Position numbers and translations under genes: made by a program. The notes beneath the pieces were generated by a model. It made no database searches and was not told where the DNA came from. It saw only the letters and a program-made list of their open reading frames with translations. A DNA stretch of 64,000 nucleotides from Halanaerobium hydrogeniformans (GTDB lineage: Bacteria > Bacillota > Halanaerobiia > Halanaerobiales > Halanaerobiaceae): the NCBI RefSeq assembly GCF_000166415.1, contig NC_014654.1, positions 496,001 through 560,000 of the forward strand, read 5' to 3'. Positions 1-10,100 of the stretch are shown piece by piece. Within the stretch, counting starts at the first letter, position 1. Every line of letters begins with the position of its first letter.

Positions 1-356
1 GATAATATTTTTCTCCTCTCATAGTGACATTTTATCAAGATAATTTCACTATGACATTATCACAAGATAATCACATGGACAAAAAAATCCTATTGCCAAA
101 TATTTTAAACGGTGATATAATTTCGAATCATGGAGTTAAATTTTTAAAACTGGATTATATTCTCTTGGCTAGTTTACGTAGGAAAGGAGGTGCCCCCGAT
201 ACGTCTGCTGAGAGTTATAGTAGTTCTAAAACTTAGATTTGAATATTGGACAGATGAAGAGGAAACTAGGTTACTCGCTCTGATGTCCTCTGAGATTATT
301 TAAGTATTTTAGAACTTAAATAGATCAATTAGAAAAATCAAGGGGGATAAATAATA
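1..356. other. Gene-free leader region with 27-bp direct repeats and an inverted repeat
   Basis: No convincing gene is seen in these 356 bases. Two ~20-bp direct repeats beginning TGACAT and ending AAGATAAT lie at 25-44 and 52-71 (27-bp period), and the window itself opens with GATAAT, which could be the end of a third copy. Multiple short end repeats of this kind occur at the tips of some insertion sequences, for example IS21-like ones, so this may be an element end cut by the window; that is inference. Further on, AGTTCTAAAACTTA (222-235) is nearly complementary to 301-317, so the leader of the following porin gene could fold into a long stem. A 70-codon reading frame at 24-236 has no ribosome binding site and is not called. 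Confidence 0.4.
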
Positions 357-2219
357 ATGAAAAAATTAATAATAACAATCGCTTTAATCCTGGTAGTTGC
401 ATTGGCGGTTCCAGCATTTGCTTCTTTTTCTGATGTACCTGCAAATCACTGGGCATATGATGCAATTAACTCACTTGTTGCTGCTGGTGTAATTGAAGGT
501 TACCCAGATGGAGAGTACAAAGGTCAGCAGTCAATGACACGTTATGAAATGGCTGTAATGGTTAGTCGTGCTTTAGACAATATTATTGCAGAACAGGAAG
601 CAATGGCTGAAGGTCTAACTGAAGGTCAGGCAGCAGATGTAACAGCAATAGTTGAGTCTTTAATGGCAAGAAATATGGCTGATAGTTTAACAGAACAACA
701 GGCTTCAGAAGTTGCTGATATCGTAGAAGCTCTTACATTCGAATTAAGAGCAGAGTTAAGAGTTCTTGGTGCAGACCTGGATGCTCTTTTTGAAGATGTA
801 GAGGTTTTAGCGGCTAAAGTAGATGCTATGGATGTTCCAGAAGATAACATCGAATTTGCAGTAACAGTAAAAACTATCTTCGAAGTTGCAGACTATGGTG
901 ACAATGTAGGAGCAGCTATGAGATTATGGGCTGATGGAGATGCTTTAGATTTAGATCTTCCAACATGGGATCCAGCAGCTTCATTAGAAGATGCATTAGA
1001 TGCAACAAATAATGATTTATCTGAAGAAAGTATTGCAAATGCACTTGGAATAACTCCTGAAGAAGTTAATTTAGACTGGGAAGATGCAGATGACCTTCCT
1101 TCTGAAAAGAGATTCTGGCAGGAAATCGGTTTCGATGTCTATGGTAATGTTGGAGATGCTAACTTCCATCTAGAAATGGATACCTTAGTTAATGTCTTTA
1201 CTGCAGAGAAAAGTGCTTTTGGTTATACAGAAAATGATGATAATAATTTTGTGATGGATACCGCACTTTTAACTGTTGAATATGCTGATACCACAATCAA
1301 ATTAGGTGACTTATTGGATTATGGTATAGCTAGATATTTTGTAGATGAAGAAGATCTTCAGGGTTTAGTAGTTCATAAAGATTATTTGGATATAGACTGG
1401 ATATTCTTAGTTGCTGGTTATGGTGATGATAGTGAGATAGATCTTTATGGAGTAACAGCAGCAAAAGACATGGATTTCGGTACTGTTACCGGTAGAGCTT
1501 ATCAGGCTCGATTAGCTGATGACCAACTAAATGTACTTGGTTTAGCGGTTTCTGATATTGCTTTAACAGATACTGTAGTACTTGGTGGAGAAGTTGCATT
1601 TACCGATAGTACAGATGCTCCATTTAACAATGATAGTGACTTCCTGTTTGCTGTAGATGGTAAATTTATGGCTAGTGATGATCTAACAGTAACAGCTATG
1701 TTCGAAATGGTTGGCGAAGACTTCTCTTTCTGGCAGGATGATCTAGAAACTGATCAAGAATACTACAAAGTTGAAGTTGGAGCTGTATTTGCTTTAGATG
1801 CAAATAATAGTATCAGTGGTTCCTACAAATTTGTAGATGCAGATGTACAGCCTGAAGACGAAATGACAGCAAAAGTAAGATTAGATAACCTCTATGGTGA
1901 TTTCAATAACTATGCTTCAATCGAGTATGTTATGAATGATGGTTTTACTGCAGATAGAGATGTTAGAGTAATCGAACTTGGTACAGAATATGCCTGGGAT
2001 GAAGTTACAACTTTAGGTGCAGCCTGGGTTAACAAAAATGATGAAACTGATGGTACAAACAACATTAACTACAACTACCTTAAAGGTCACATGAACAGAG
2101 AACTTTCAGAAAACACTGTCTGGAATGTTGAAGGTAAATGGATCAAAGGTGATGTTGGTTCAGAAGAAGTTACTGGAGAAAGCAGTGCTTTAACTACTTC
2201 TCTAACAGTTAAATTCTAA
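357..2219 (+). CDS. SLH-domain outer-membrane porin (OmpM-like), copy 1
   Basis: 620 residues. A signal peptide (about 1-22, cleavage after AFA) is followed directly by one S-layer homology domain (about 23-75, SFSDVPANHWAYDAI and later TRYEMAVMV), a helical, probably coiled-coil region (about 75-165) and a long acidic beta-strand-rich region ending in Phe, as expected of an outer-membrane barrel. This is the OmpM architecture known from diderm Firmicutes, in which the SLH domain holds the outer membrane to the cell wall and the barrel acts as a pore. AGGGGG lies 10 bases before the ATG and a strong terminator follows. Paralogues lie at 5194 and 13175 and share blocks such as LPSEKRFWQE and FVDEEDLQG. 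Pore function is inferred from architecture. Confidence 0.88.
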   Translation: MKKLIITIALILVVALAVPAFASFSDVPANHWAYDAINSLVAAGVIEGYPDGEYKGQQSMTRYEMAVMVSRALDNIIAEQEAMAEGLTEGQAADVTAIVESLMARNMADSLTEQQASEVADIVEALTFELRAELRVLGADLDALFEDVEVLAAKVDAMDVPEDNIEFAVTVKTIFEVADYGDNVGAAMRLWADGDALDLDLPTWDPAASLEDALDATNNDLSEESIANALGITPEEVNLDWEDADDLPSEKRFWQEIGFDVYGNVGDANFHLEMDTLVNVFTAEKSAFGYTENDDNNFVMDTALLTVEYADTTIKLGDLLDYGIARYFVDEEDLQGLVVHKDYLDIDWIFLVAGYGDDSEIDLYGVTAAKDMDFGTVTGRAYQARLADDQLNVLGLAVSDIALTDTVVLGGEVAFTDSTDAPFNNDSDFLFAVDGKFMASDDLTVTAMFEMVGEDFSFWQDDLETDQEYYKVEVGAVFALDANNSISGSYKFVDADVQPEDEMTAKVRLDNLYGDFNNYASIEYVMNDGFTADRDVRVIELGTEYAWDEVTTLGAAWVNKNDETDGTNNINYNYLKGHMNRELSENTVWNVEGKWIKGDVGSEEVTGESSALTTSLTVKF

Positions 2220-2244
2220 ATAAAAGAATTATATATAAACAATC

Positions 2245-2276
2245 AACCGGGAGTATTATACTTCCGGTTTTTCTTT
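2245..2276 (+). terminator. Intrinsic terminator after porin 1
   Basis: An 11-bp stem (AACCGGGAGTA pairing with TACTTCCGGTT, one G-T pair) with a three-base loop is followed by TTTCTTTT. It closes the monocistronic porin gene. Confidence 0.88.
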
Positions 2277-2358
2277 TGCCTTAAAAACAGGAAAATTGTA
2301 GTTGATATTGAACTATATTAATACAGAAAGATTGATATATTTTACTGGGGGAATCTAG

Positions 2359-3054
2359 ATGAAAACTATTGCTTTAATTGGTGGGATGAGCTGGGAGTCA
2401 TCACTTGAATATTATAGGATGCTCAATCAATTCGTTAAAAAAGAGCTTGGAGAGCCGCATTCTGCAGAAATTATTATGTATTCTGTTGATTTTGCTGAAT
2501 TTGAAAAGCTTCAGCATCAGGGCCAGTGGGAGCTTTTAACCGAAAAGATGATAGAGATAGCCCTTAAATTAGAAAAAGCAGGTGGAGATATACTTTTAAT
2601 CTGCACAAATACCATGCACAAGATGGCAGCTGAGGTTGAAGCTGCAATCAATATTCCTCTCCTGCATATTGCTGATAGTGCTGGTGAGAGTATAAAAGAA
2701 ATGGGCCTTAATAAGGTTGCCCTGCTGGGAACTAAATTTACCATGGAAGAAGATTTTTATAAAAAACGTTTAAAAGACAATTATCAGCTGGAGGTATTGA
2801 TACCTGAGGCAGAAGAAAGAGAGATAATCCATAATGTTATCTATCAGGAATTGATTTCTGGAATCATTAAAGAGCAATCAAGGACTAAATTTAAAAAAAT
2901 AATCGAGGCTCTTAAAACTCGGGGTGCAGAAGGTGTTGTTTTAGGTTGTACAGAAATACCACTTTTGATAAAAGATGAGGATGTTAGCATTCCTGTTTTT
3001 GCTACTTCCCAATTACATGCTAAAAAAGCTGTTGACTTTGCCTTAAAAAGTTAA
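2359..3054 (+). CDS. Aspartate/glutamate racemase family protein
   Basis: 231 residues, the usual length for the cofactor-independent Asp/Glu racemase family (YgeA/RacD-like). The N-terminus IALIGGMSWESS and the two catalytic-cysteine motifs CTNTMHK (Cys82) and GCTEIPLL (Cys197) are all present, so an active two-cysteine racemase is expected. It would interconvert L- and D-forms of aspartate, glutamate or a related amino acid in the cytoplasm. Exact substrate cannot be read from the sequence. TGGGGGAAT precedes the ATG. The VOC gene follows after 25 bases, so the two are probably cotranscribed up to the terminator near 3460-3506. Confidence 0.88.
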   Translation: MKTIALIGGMSWESSLEYYRMLNQFVKKELGEPHSAEIIMYSVDFAEFEKLQHQGQWELLTEKMIEIALKLEKAGGDILLICTNTMHKMAAEVEAAINIPLLHIADSAGESIKEMGLNKVALLGTKFTMEEDFYKKRLKDNYQLEVLIPEAEEREIIHNVIYQELISGIIKEQSRTKFKKIIEALKTRGAEGVVLGCTEIPLLIKDEDVSIPVFATSQLHAKKAVDFALKS

Positions 3055-3079
3055 TCAATCTATTAGGGGGGATTCTTGC

Positions 3080-3451
3080 ATGAGATTTAAATTTGCCACG
3101 ATAGAAGTCAAGGACCTTGAGAAATCTTTTAAGTTTTACACAGATGTATTAGACCTTTCACTTGTGAGAAGATTTAGTCCCAGAGAAGGAGTAGAGATCA
3201 TCTTTTTAGAAGACCGCAATGGTAACCAGCTGGAACTTATTGAAGACCAAAATGTTAGAGACTATATTGAAGAAAGAGCTTCTAAAGTTCAGCTTAGTTA
3301 TGAGGTAGATAGTCTGCAAAAAACGATGCGTTTTTTAGCTTCACAATCGGTAGAAATAGTTGGAGGTCCTGTTGATATTCAAACAGGTAGATTTATTATA
3401 ATCGAAGACCCGGATGGCGTTAGAATAGGACTTTTTGAAGAGAACAAATAG
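3080..3451 (+). CDS. VOC/glyoxalase superfamily protein
   Basis: 123 residues forming one vicinal-oxygen-chelate fold: the first beta-alpha-beta-beta-beta module (FATIEVKDLEKSFKFYTDVL, then NQLELIE) and a second ending in EDPDGVRIGLFE. Family members include lactoylglutathione lyase, methylmalonyl-CoA epimerase, dioxygenases and antibiotic-binding proteins. Possible metal ligands are Glu residues near NQLELIE and the C-terminal GLFEE. The substrate is not predictable. TAGGGGGGATT precedes the ATG, and it is the second gene of a probable two-gene unit with the racemase. A hairpin terminator follows immediately. Confidence 0.8.
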   Translation: MRFKFATIEVKDLEKSFKFYTDVLDLSLVRRFSPREGVEIIFLEDRNGNQLELIEDQNVRDYIEERASKVQLSYEVDSLQKTMRFLASQSVEIVGGPVDIQTGRFIIIEDPDGVRIGLFEENK

Positions 3452-3459
3452 TATTAAGC

Positions 3460-3506
3460 TTAAGGGGCTTCACTTCTATTCTAGCTGTGGAGCCCTTTTA
3501 AGATTT
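3460..3506 (+). terminator. Intrinsic terminator after the racemase-VOC unit
   Basis: AAGGGGCTTCAC (3462-3473) pairs with GTGGAGCCCTTTT (3487-3499) around a 13-base loop; a short T-rich tract follows near 3504. Confidence 0.7.
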
Positions 3507-3526
3507 TGATTTCAGGAGGAAAGTAA

Positions 3527-5023
3527 ATGATCAAGTCAAGCCGAGTGAATGCAATATTTTACTATTTAAGTTATCTGCTTTTTATATTAGCAATTATTTT
3601 ATTATTTCCTCTTGCTTTGGCATTTATTTATAGGGAGGGTAATAATCTTTATCAGGCTTATTATTATACTATTATATTGTCTGCTTTCACTGCCATAATT
3701 TTAAAGGTATTGAGTGATAAAGATAACAAGAACATAAATTTAACTACAGCCATGCAGCTTTGTGCAATTAGCTGGATTGTAATATCTTTTTTTGGTGCTT
3801 TTCCTTTCATATTCGCTTTAGAAAAATCACTGATTGATGCTGTTTTTGAGTCAACAGCTGGTTTTACATCTGCCGGTTTAACAGTTTTTATCGGGCTTGA
3901 TTTTATGCCGAAATCTATTATTTTCTGGCGGAGTTTAATGCAGTTTTTGGGAGGGCTTGGAATCTTAACTTTCTTTTTATTAATTTCAACCAGGGCTGGT
4001 GGAGAAAGCTGGCATTTTTTCAGTGCTGAAGGACATAAATATAATTTATCAAGACCGGTGCCCAATATTTACCGTACGGTTAAAATTTTATGGTCAATCT
4101 ATATTGTATTTGTTATTGCACAGACTATAATTTTAAATTTATTGGGGCTTTCTTTTTTTGATGCTTTAAATATCAGCTTTACCACCATTTCCACCGGTGG
4201 ATTTACACATTATGACCAGAGTATAGCTCATTTTGCTGCTAGTGGCTATCAGTACTTTAGATTAATAGAATATGTTATTATCTTTTTTATGTTTTTAGGT
4301 GGGGTTAACTTTCTGCTGCATTTTCGCTTTTTTACTAAAGATTTTGCAGAAATTAAGAATAACTCTGAATTTCAAACCCTGCTCAAAATAATATTCTATG
4401 GAACACTTTTTCTTTTTGTAACAATTGTGCTTTTAAATACCGCAGTCGATAGTTCCATAGAGGAGATATTTCGAAAAAGTCTTTTTCAGATTACTGCCAT
4501 AGTTACTACCACTGGTTTCAGTACAGAAAGTATAAATTCTTCATTTTTCCCGGTGGCAGCCAGACAGCTATTTTTATTATTGATGCTTATCGGAGGAAGT
4601 GTTGGTTCTACCTCTGGTGGTATAAAAATTATGAGGCTTAATATCTTAAGAAGCCTATTTAAAAGAGATATTAAAAAGATATATTATCCCAGACATGCTG
4701 TTTTACCGGTAACTGTAGATAAACAAATATTATCTAAAGATGAAATCTATAAGTTGACCGGTCTTGTGACCTTCTGGTTAATTTTGATAGTGATCGGTGG
4801 GATTATAACTGCACTTTTTTCTGATTTAAATGGATTAGAAGCTTATTCTACCATGTTTTCTGCCCTGGGTAATATCGGGCCATCTTTTATTTCAACCGAA
4901 AGAATGCTTTCTTTATCACCGGTAATCAAGTTCACCTATATTATTGGTATGCTGGCCGGTAGGTTAGAAATATTACCACTGATTATTCTTTTTTCCAGAA
5001 AAGCCTGGAAATCTCAGGCTTAA
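3527..5023 (+). CDS. TrkH/KtrB-family potassium uptake membrane protein
   Basis: 498 residues, strongly hydrophobic, with the fourfold M1-P-M2 arrangement of the SKT (TrkH/KtrB) family. Four pore-loop filter motifs are visible: TAGFTSAGLT, TISTGGFTHYD, TTTGFSTES and SALGNIGPSF. The protein forms the membrane pore for K+ entry and normally works with a cytoplasmic NAD(H)/nucleotide-binding TrkA/KtrA subunit; no such gene lies beside it here. Potassium uptake suits a salt-stressed organism. The start has a good site (TTCAGGAGGAAAGTAA). TrkH and KtrB cannot be separated confidently by eye. Confidence 0.9.
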   Translation: MIKSSRVNAIFYYLSYLLFILAIILLFPLALAFIYREGNNLYQAYYYTIILSAFTAIILKVLSDKDNKNINLTTAMQLCAISWIVISFFGAFPFIFALEKSLIDAVFESTAGFTSAGLTVFIGLDFMPKSIIFWRSLMQFLGGLGILTFFLLISTRAGGESWHFFSAEGHKYNLSRPVPNIYRTVKILWSIYIVFVIAQTIILNLLGLSFFDALNISFTTISTGGFTHYDQSIAHFAASGYQYFRLIEYVIIFFMFLGGVNFLLHFRFFTKDFAEIKNNSEFQTLLKIIFYGTLFLFVTIVLLNTAVDSSIEEIFRKSLFQITAIVTTTGFSTESINSSFFPVAARQLFLLLMLIGGSVGSTSGGIKIMRLNILRSLFKRDIKKIYYPRHAVLPVTVDKQILSKDEIYKLTGLVTFWLILIVIGGIITALFSDLNGLEAYSTMFSALGNIGPSFISTERMLSLSPVIKFTYIIGMLAGRLEILPLIILFSRKAWKSQA

Positions 5024-5025
5024 TT

Positions 5026-5054
5026 TTGATATCTTAAAATATAAATGATATAAT
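5026..5054 (+). promoter_or_regulatory. Sigma-A-type promoter for porin 2
   Basis: TTGATA (5026-5031), a 17-base spacer and TATAAT (5049-5054). The predicted start near 5061 would leave a leader of about 130 bases before the porin start codon. The -35 box overlaps the region just after the trkH stop codon. Confidence 0.65.
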
Positions 5055-5193
5055 GAAATTTAGTAATTGGATTATATTTCTTAATTGTTTAGGAATTAGC
5101 ATTTTAAGAAAAGGAGGTAGATATTAGTTCATTTTGATTATATTAAATATTTAAGTTTGACCTAGATAAAAAATAATTGGAGGTTAAAAAAAG

Positions 5194-7032
5194 ATGAAGA
5201 AATTAACGCTGATAACCGCTTTATTTTTAATATTTGCTTTAGCTTTACCAGTATCAGCATCTTTTTCTGATGTGCCTGATGGTCACTGGGCATATGATGC
5301 TATCGATTCCCTTGTTGCTGCTGGGGTAGTAGAAGGATATCCAGATGGGGAATACAAAGGCCAGGAAGCCATGACTCGTTACGAAATGGCTGTCATGGTA
5401 AATAGGGCCTTAGATAATATGATGGCTGAGCTGGAAGATAGAGATGATGGTTTAAGCTATCAACAGGCTCAGGAAATTTATGCAATGGTAGAAGCACATA
5501 TGGAAGCCAATCTACCGGAAGAATTTACAGATGAACAGGTAGAAGAAGTAACAGAAATTACCGAGGTTTTAGTTTATGAGCTGAGAAATGAATTAAGGCT
5601 TTTAGGGGTAGATATAGATGCTTTAGTAGAAGATCTTGAGGCTTTAGAAGCTAGAGTAGATGCTATGGATGTTCCTGAAGATAACATAGAATTTGCTGTA
5701 ACAGTAGAAACCATCTTTGAGGTTGCTGACTATCCAGATGAAGATGAAGAAATCGGAGCAGCAATGAAATTATGGGCTGATGATGATGCCTTAGATTTAG
5801 ATCTGCCAACTTATGATGGAGATATAGTTACTCCTGAAGATGGAAACTTTGATCCTACAGCAGATGATTTCGACTGGGGAGACGCAGATGATCTTCCATC
5901 TGAAAAAAGATTCTGGCAGGAAATAGGTTTCGATGTTTATGGTAATTTAGGTAGAGCTGATTTTCATTTAGAATTAGATACAATAGTAAATGTATTTAGC
6001 GAAGAAAAAAGTGCATTTGACTACAGAGAAAATAATCAGGAAGATTTTTTAATGGATACAGCCCTATTAAGCGTTGATTATGAGGGAGAGCTATTTAATA
6101 CCCTACAGGCTGGAGATCTTTTGGATTACAGCATAGCTACCTATTTTGTAGATGAAGAAGATCTACAGGGAGTAGAAGTAACCACAGATTATTATGGTCT
6201 TGATTGGACTTTCTTAACTGCCGGTTTTGGTGATGATGAAGTAGATGATATCTATGGAATCAGTGCAGCTACTGAAGTTGATTTTGCCCTGGTTACAGGT
6301 AGTGTATATCACCTTAGAGGTACAGATGGTAAAACCACTAACTTCTCTTTAGCACTTGAAGAGATAGCTTTAACAGATGCTGTAACTTTAGGTGGAGAGC
6401 TGGTCTTTAATGATTCTGAAGACGAAGATGATATTCTCTTCAATCTAAGCGGAGAATTTGCTGCAAGTGATGAATTAACAGTATTTGCCGGTTTTGAAAC
6501 CGTAGGTGAAGACTTCTACGCTTTTAAAGATGATCTAGCAGGTGCTGAAGAAGGAAATAATGTTGACTATGATAAGTTCAATCTGGGAGCAGAATTTCTT
6601 TTAGATGCAAACAATACTATAACAGCTAATTATAGTCTGGTTCAGCCAGGTGATAATTATACTGTTAATGATGAAGATGAAATGGCTGTAGAACTTAGAT
6701 TGGATAATCTTTATGGTGACTTCACAAACCATGCCTTAGTTGAGTATACTATGGATGATGGTTTTGCAGCAGATAGAGATGTTAGATTTATCGAAGTTGG
6801 TACAGAATATGCCATGGATGAAGTTACAACTCTAGGTGCAAGCTGGGTAAATAAAGATATTGATACCGATACAGGCACTGAGCTTAACTATAATTATCTC
6901 AAAGGTCATCTGAATAGAGAACTTTCAGAAAATACGGTTTGGAATGTAGAAGCTAAGTGGATTGATGGAGAATATGAAGATGAAGATGCAGATTCAAGTT
7001 CACTTACTACATCTCTAGCAGTTAGCTTTTAA
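5194..7032 (+). CDS. SLH-domain outer-membrane porin (OmpM-like), copy 2
   Basis: 612 residues with the same layout as the gene at 357: signal peptide (about 1-23, cleavage after SASA or VSA), one SLH domain (SFSDVPDGHWAYDAI to TRYEMAVMV), a helical linker to about residue 165, then an acidic beta-barrel region ending in Phe. The blocks LPSEKRFWQEIGFDVYGN, FVDEEDLQG, LDNLYGDF and SENTVWNVE are almost identical to copy 1, so the two are recent paralogues. TTGGAGGTT precedes the ATG. It has its own promoter and terminator. The role proposed is general diffusion pore plus outer-membrane tether to the wall. Confidence 0.88.
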   Translation: MKKLTLITALFLIFALALPVSASFSDVPDGHWAYDAIDSLVAAGVVEGYPDGEYKGQEAMTRYEMAVMVNRALDNMMAELEDRDDGLSYQQAQEIYAMVEAHMEANLPEEFTDEQVEEVTEITEVLVYELRNELRLLGVDIDALVEDLEALEARVDAMDVPEDNIEFAVTVETIFEVADYPDEDEEIGAAMKLWADDDALDLDLPTYDGDIVTPEDGNFDPTADDFDWGDADDLPSEKRFWQEIGFDVYGNLGRADFHLELDTIVNVFSEEKSAFDYRENNQEDFLMDTALLSVDYEGELFNTLQAGDLLDYSIATYFVDEEDLQGVEVTTDYYGLDWTFLTAGFGDDEVDDIYGISAATEVDFALVTGSVYHLRGTDGKTTNFSLALEEIALTDAVTLGGELVFNDSEDEDDILFNLSGEFAASDELTVFAGFETVGEDFYAFKDDLAGAEEGNNVDYDKFNLGAEFLLDANNTITANYSLVQPGDNYTVNDEDEMAVELRLDNLYGDFTNHALVEYTMDDGFAADRDVRFIEVGTEYAMDEVTTLGASWVNKDIDTDTGTELNYNYLKGHLNRELSENTVWNVEAKWIDGEYEDEDADSSSLTTSLAVSF

Positions 7033-7054
7033 TTAAAGCAATCAAGCAAAAACT

Positions 7055-7088
7055 AACCACCTGGAAATTAAAACCCGGGTGGTTTTTA
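7055..7088 (+). terminator. Intrinsic terminator after porin 2
   Basis: AACCACCTGG pairs with CCGGGTGGTT (one G-T pair) and a run of five T follows. It lies between convergent genes and could also reduce read-through from the minus strand. Confidence 0.85.
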
Positions 7089-7149
7089 TATATCTAATAT
7101 GGTCCCAAAAGTTAATATCATAACATAAAATCTTCTTAATTAGATAAAT

Positions 7150-10100
7150 TTAAGAATTTTTTTGCATCATTGCAGTAAATTCTAATGCTAATTCTGGATC
7201 AAACTGACTGCCCGCACATTTTTTGATTTCTGCTAATGCTTGCTCTTTGGTTATAGCCTTACTGTATGGTCTCTCATTGGTCATTACATCATAAGCATCT
7301 ATAATTGATATTATCCTAGCTAAATATGGTATTTCTTTTCCTTTGATTTGGCGGGGATATCCGCTTCCATCCCATCTTTCATGATGTGTATATATTTCTT
7401 CTGCTATGACAAAGAAGTCTTTTGAAGAGTTTGCAATTTTATATCCTGTTTCAGGGTGTGACTTCATTATTGCCCATTCTTTTTTTGTTAAAGGATCTGC
7501 TTTATTTAACAATTCTTCATCTATAGTTATTTTGCCAATATCATGTAAGCTGGCAAGCAGTGATAATCTGTTTGATTCTAGATTAGTTAAACCTAACCTT
7601 TTAGCAAATTTTGCGGCTAACTTCTTCATCCTTAAGGTATGCTCTTTTGTTTCATTACTTTTTACCTCTAGACTATTTAACAGCCCTTTAACTATTTTAC
7701 TTTTGGTACTGCGGCTTTCTAATAATTTATTTTGATACATATTATCATCAGCTTTTTTTAAAACACTATTTATATCCTGGCCTGCCTTAGTTTTTGAGGC
7801 TGTACCTAATGCTATTGAAACCGTTAATTCATCTTCTGCAGTTTCTTCAGTTTTTTCTTTGATCCTATCTACTATTTTTTGAGCAGTTTTATTTTTTGTT
7901 TTAGCTAATAATATTATAAACTCATCTCCACCATAACGAGCTATTATATCTTCATCTTGTATTTCTTCTTGCAACAATTTAGCACTTTTGATAAGCAGTT
8001 GATCTCCTTTTTTATGGCCTAAAGAGTCATTGATAAGTTTTAAGCCATTGATATCTGCCATGATAAAGCTGATCGGCAGCTGTCTTTTGGTATCAAGTCT
8101 TTCTAATTCTGCTTCAAAAAAACGCCTGTTATAAACACCAGTTAAACTATCATTAAAGCTCAGCTCAATTATTCTTTTATTGTTTATGTTTTTGGCAAAG
8201 GCATTTTTAAGAACATTAGTAAATATTTTTAAAGAACTAATATTTTCTTTATTAAATTTGATATTTTCAATTTTATAATCGAAACCAAAACAACCAAAAA
8301 AGTTGTTATCGATAAACATGGGTAAAACAATTAATGAATCAAAAGCATAAGTTTCTAATAATTCTTTTTCTGCTTCAGCACAAGCTGGCATATCAGATAT
8401 ATCTTCAATATTTATAACCTCATCATTTGCTAGCTCTTTGGTCCAGCAGGGGAAATCATCTATAGCCAAACTTTGTTTAAAATTTTTAAAAGATTCGATA
8501 TCATCAGCACACCATTCATGACTATAATACATACGTTTTTCTGCTTTTGAAAACTGAAATATAAAGCCTCTATCTACATTGAAAAACTTTGCTATCTTTT
8601 CTAAAGCTTTATTTAATTTCCTGTCTATATTTGCAGAATTTACTTCAAATAATAAGCTTGAAATTTCAGCAAGGGTCTTTTGAAACTTAAGTTGAAAATT
8701 CAATTTTTTACTCTGCTTTATCTTCGCGGTTATATCTCTTTCTATTCCAATATGAGCATATATTTCTCCTTCTTCATTTCTTATTGGTGTTATTTTAAGT
8801 TCACAGATAAATGTTGAACCATCTTTGCGTCTGTTTAAAAGCTGTTCTGTATGTATTTTGCCTTCTGATATTTTCTCATACATTTCTTGCTGGATTTTTT
8901 CTGATAGTGGCTCAGCATTAAAGATCCCTGGCGTTTTATTTTCCAATTCATTCAAACTATAGCCAAAGAGCTCTTCAGCAGCTTGATTGATATATTTTAT
9001 TTTAAAGTTATTATCGGTTAAAACAACTGAATCTGAAACATTTTTTAATGCATTAGCTAAAAAAGCAATTTCTTTTTCCTTTTCTTTTCTTTCGGTAATG
9101 TCCAGCCCAATAGATTGAAATTCTTTTAAATTACCCTCTTCATCATAGATTGGATAGTCAGTCCATTCATGCCAAATCTTATTACCGTTTGCAGACAAAA
9201 TTTTGTGTTGATAAGTTATTTCTTCTTCGTTTTCGGTAAGTTTTTCAAGGTGTTTTAATATCATTTCATGCCTATTCTCAGGGATAAAGCTAAGAAATTT
9301 TTTGCCTAAGAGTTCTTTTCTGCTTTTACCCATATTTCTGCAGTAGGCATCATTAACAAATGTTAAAGTGGTGTCAGGTAAAAATCTGCAAATCATTTCT
9401 TTTTGTGTTTTAACAATATTTTCATACATTTCTTTAGTAGAGATTAGTTCTTCTTTTAATTTTTTACTATCGCTAATATCCATTATGAAACCTACTATTT
9501 TATTACCACTTTTATTTTTCACTAAACCTGCTAGTTCTTTTACCCAGCTGATTGTCCCATCTTTTTTTATTATTCTGTGTTCATATTTAAGTTCTACATC
9601 TTTTTTAAGATCAAATATAGGCTGGTTTTCTTTAATCACATAATCTCTATCATCAGGATGTATTCTCTGCAAAAAAGCAGCAAATGTACCTTCAAATTCA
9701 CCTTCTTCAAGCCCAAAAACTGCTTCACATTCTTTAGACCAATACAATGAACCACTATTAATATCATATTCCCAAAGCCCGGCATTGGCAAAGTTTAGTG
9801 CTTGGACAAACCTTTTTTGATAAGTTTTAAGTTTGTTTTCAATCAGCTTATAATCTGTTATCTCATCTATGATTATTTGGGCACCAGTAATTTCTTCTTT
9901 TTCTTCTATAGCTGTAATAAAAACCTTGCTCCAGAAATGTTCTCCCCAAAGAGATTCATATTCCATTTCAAAACTTCTTGTATCACCAGTTTTTAAACAC
10001 TGCTTAAGTTCTGCAGAAAACTGAGTGTTTTTTAATAGATCAAAATCCAATAGATTTATTTTTTTACTTTCTTCTCTGCCCGGAGAACCAAGAAGTAATA

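Noticed and set aside
24-236. 70-codon frame at the left edge
   Set aside because: No ribosome binding site, no recognisable domain, and it runs across direct repeats; treated as non-coding.
222-317. Riboswitch in the porin 1 leader
   Set aside because: A long imperfect stem is possible, but no conserved core of a known riboswitch class was recognised.
5100-5193. Short peptide gene after AAAAGGAGG at 5110 in the porin 2 leader
   Set aside because: No start codon at a workable distance opens more than a few codons.
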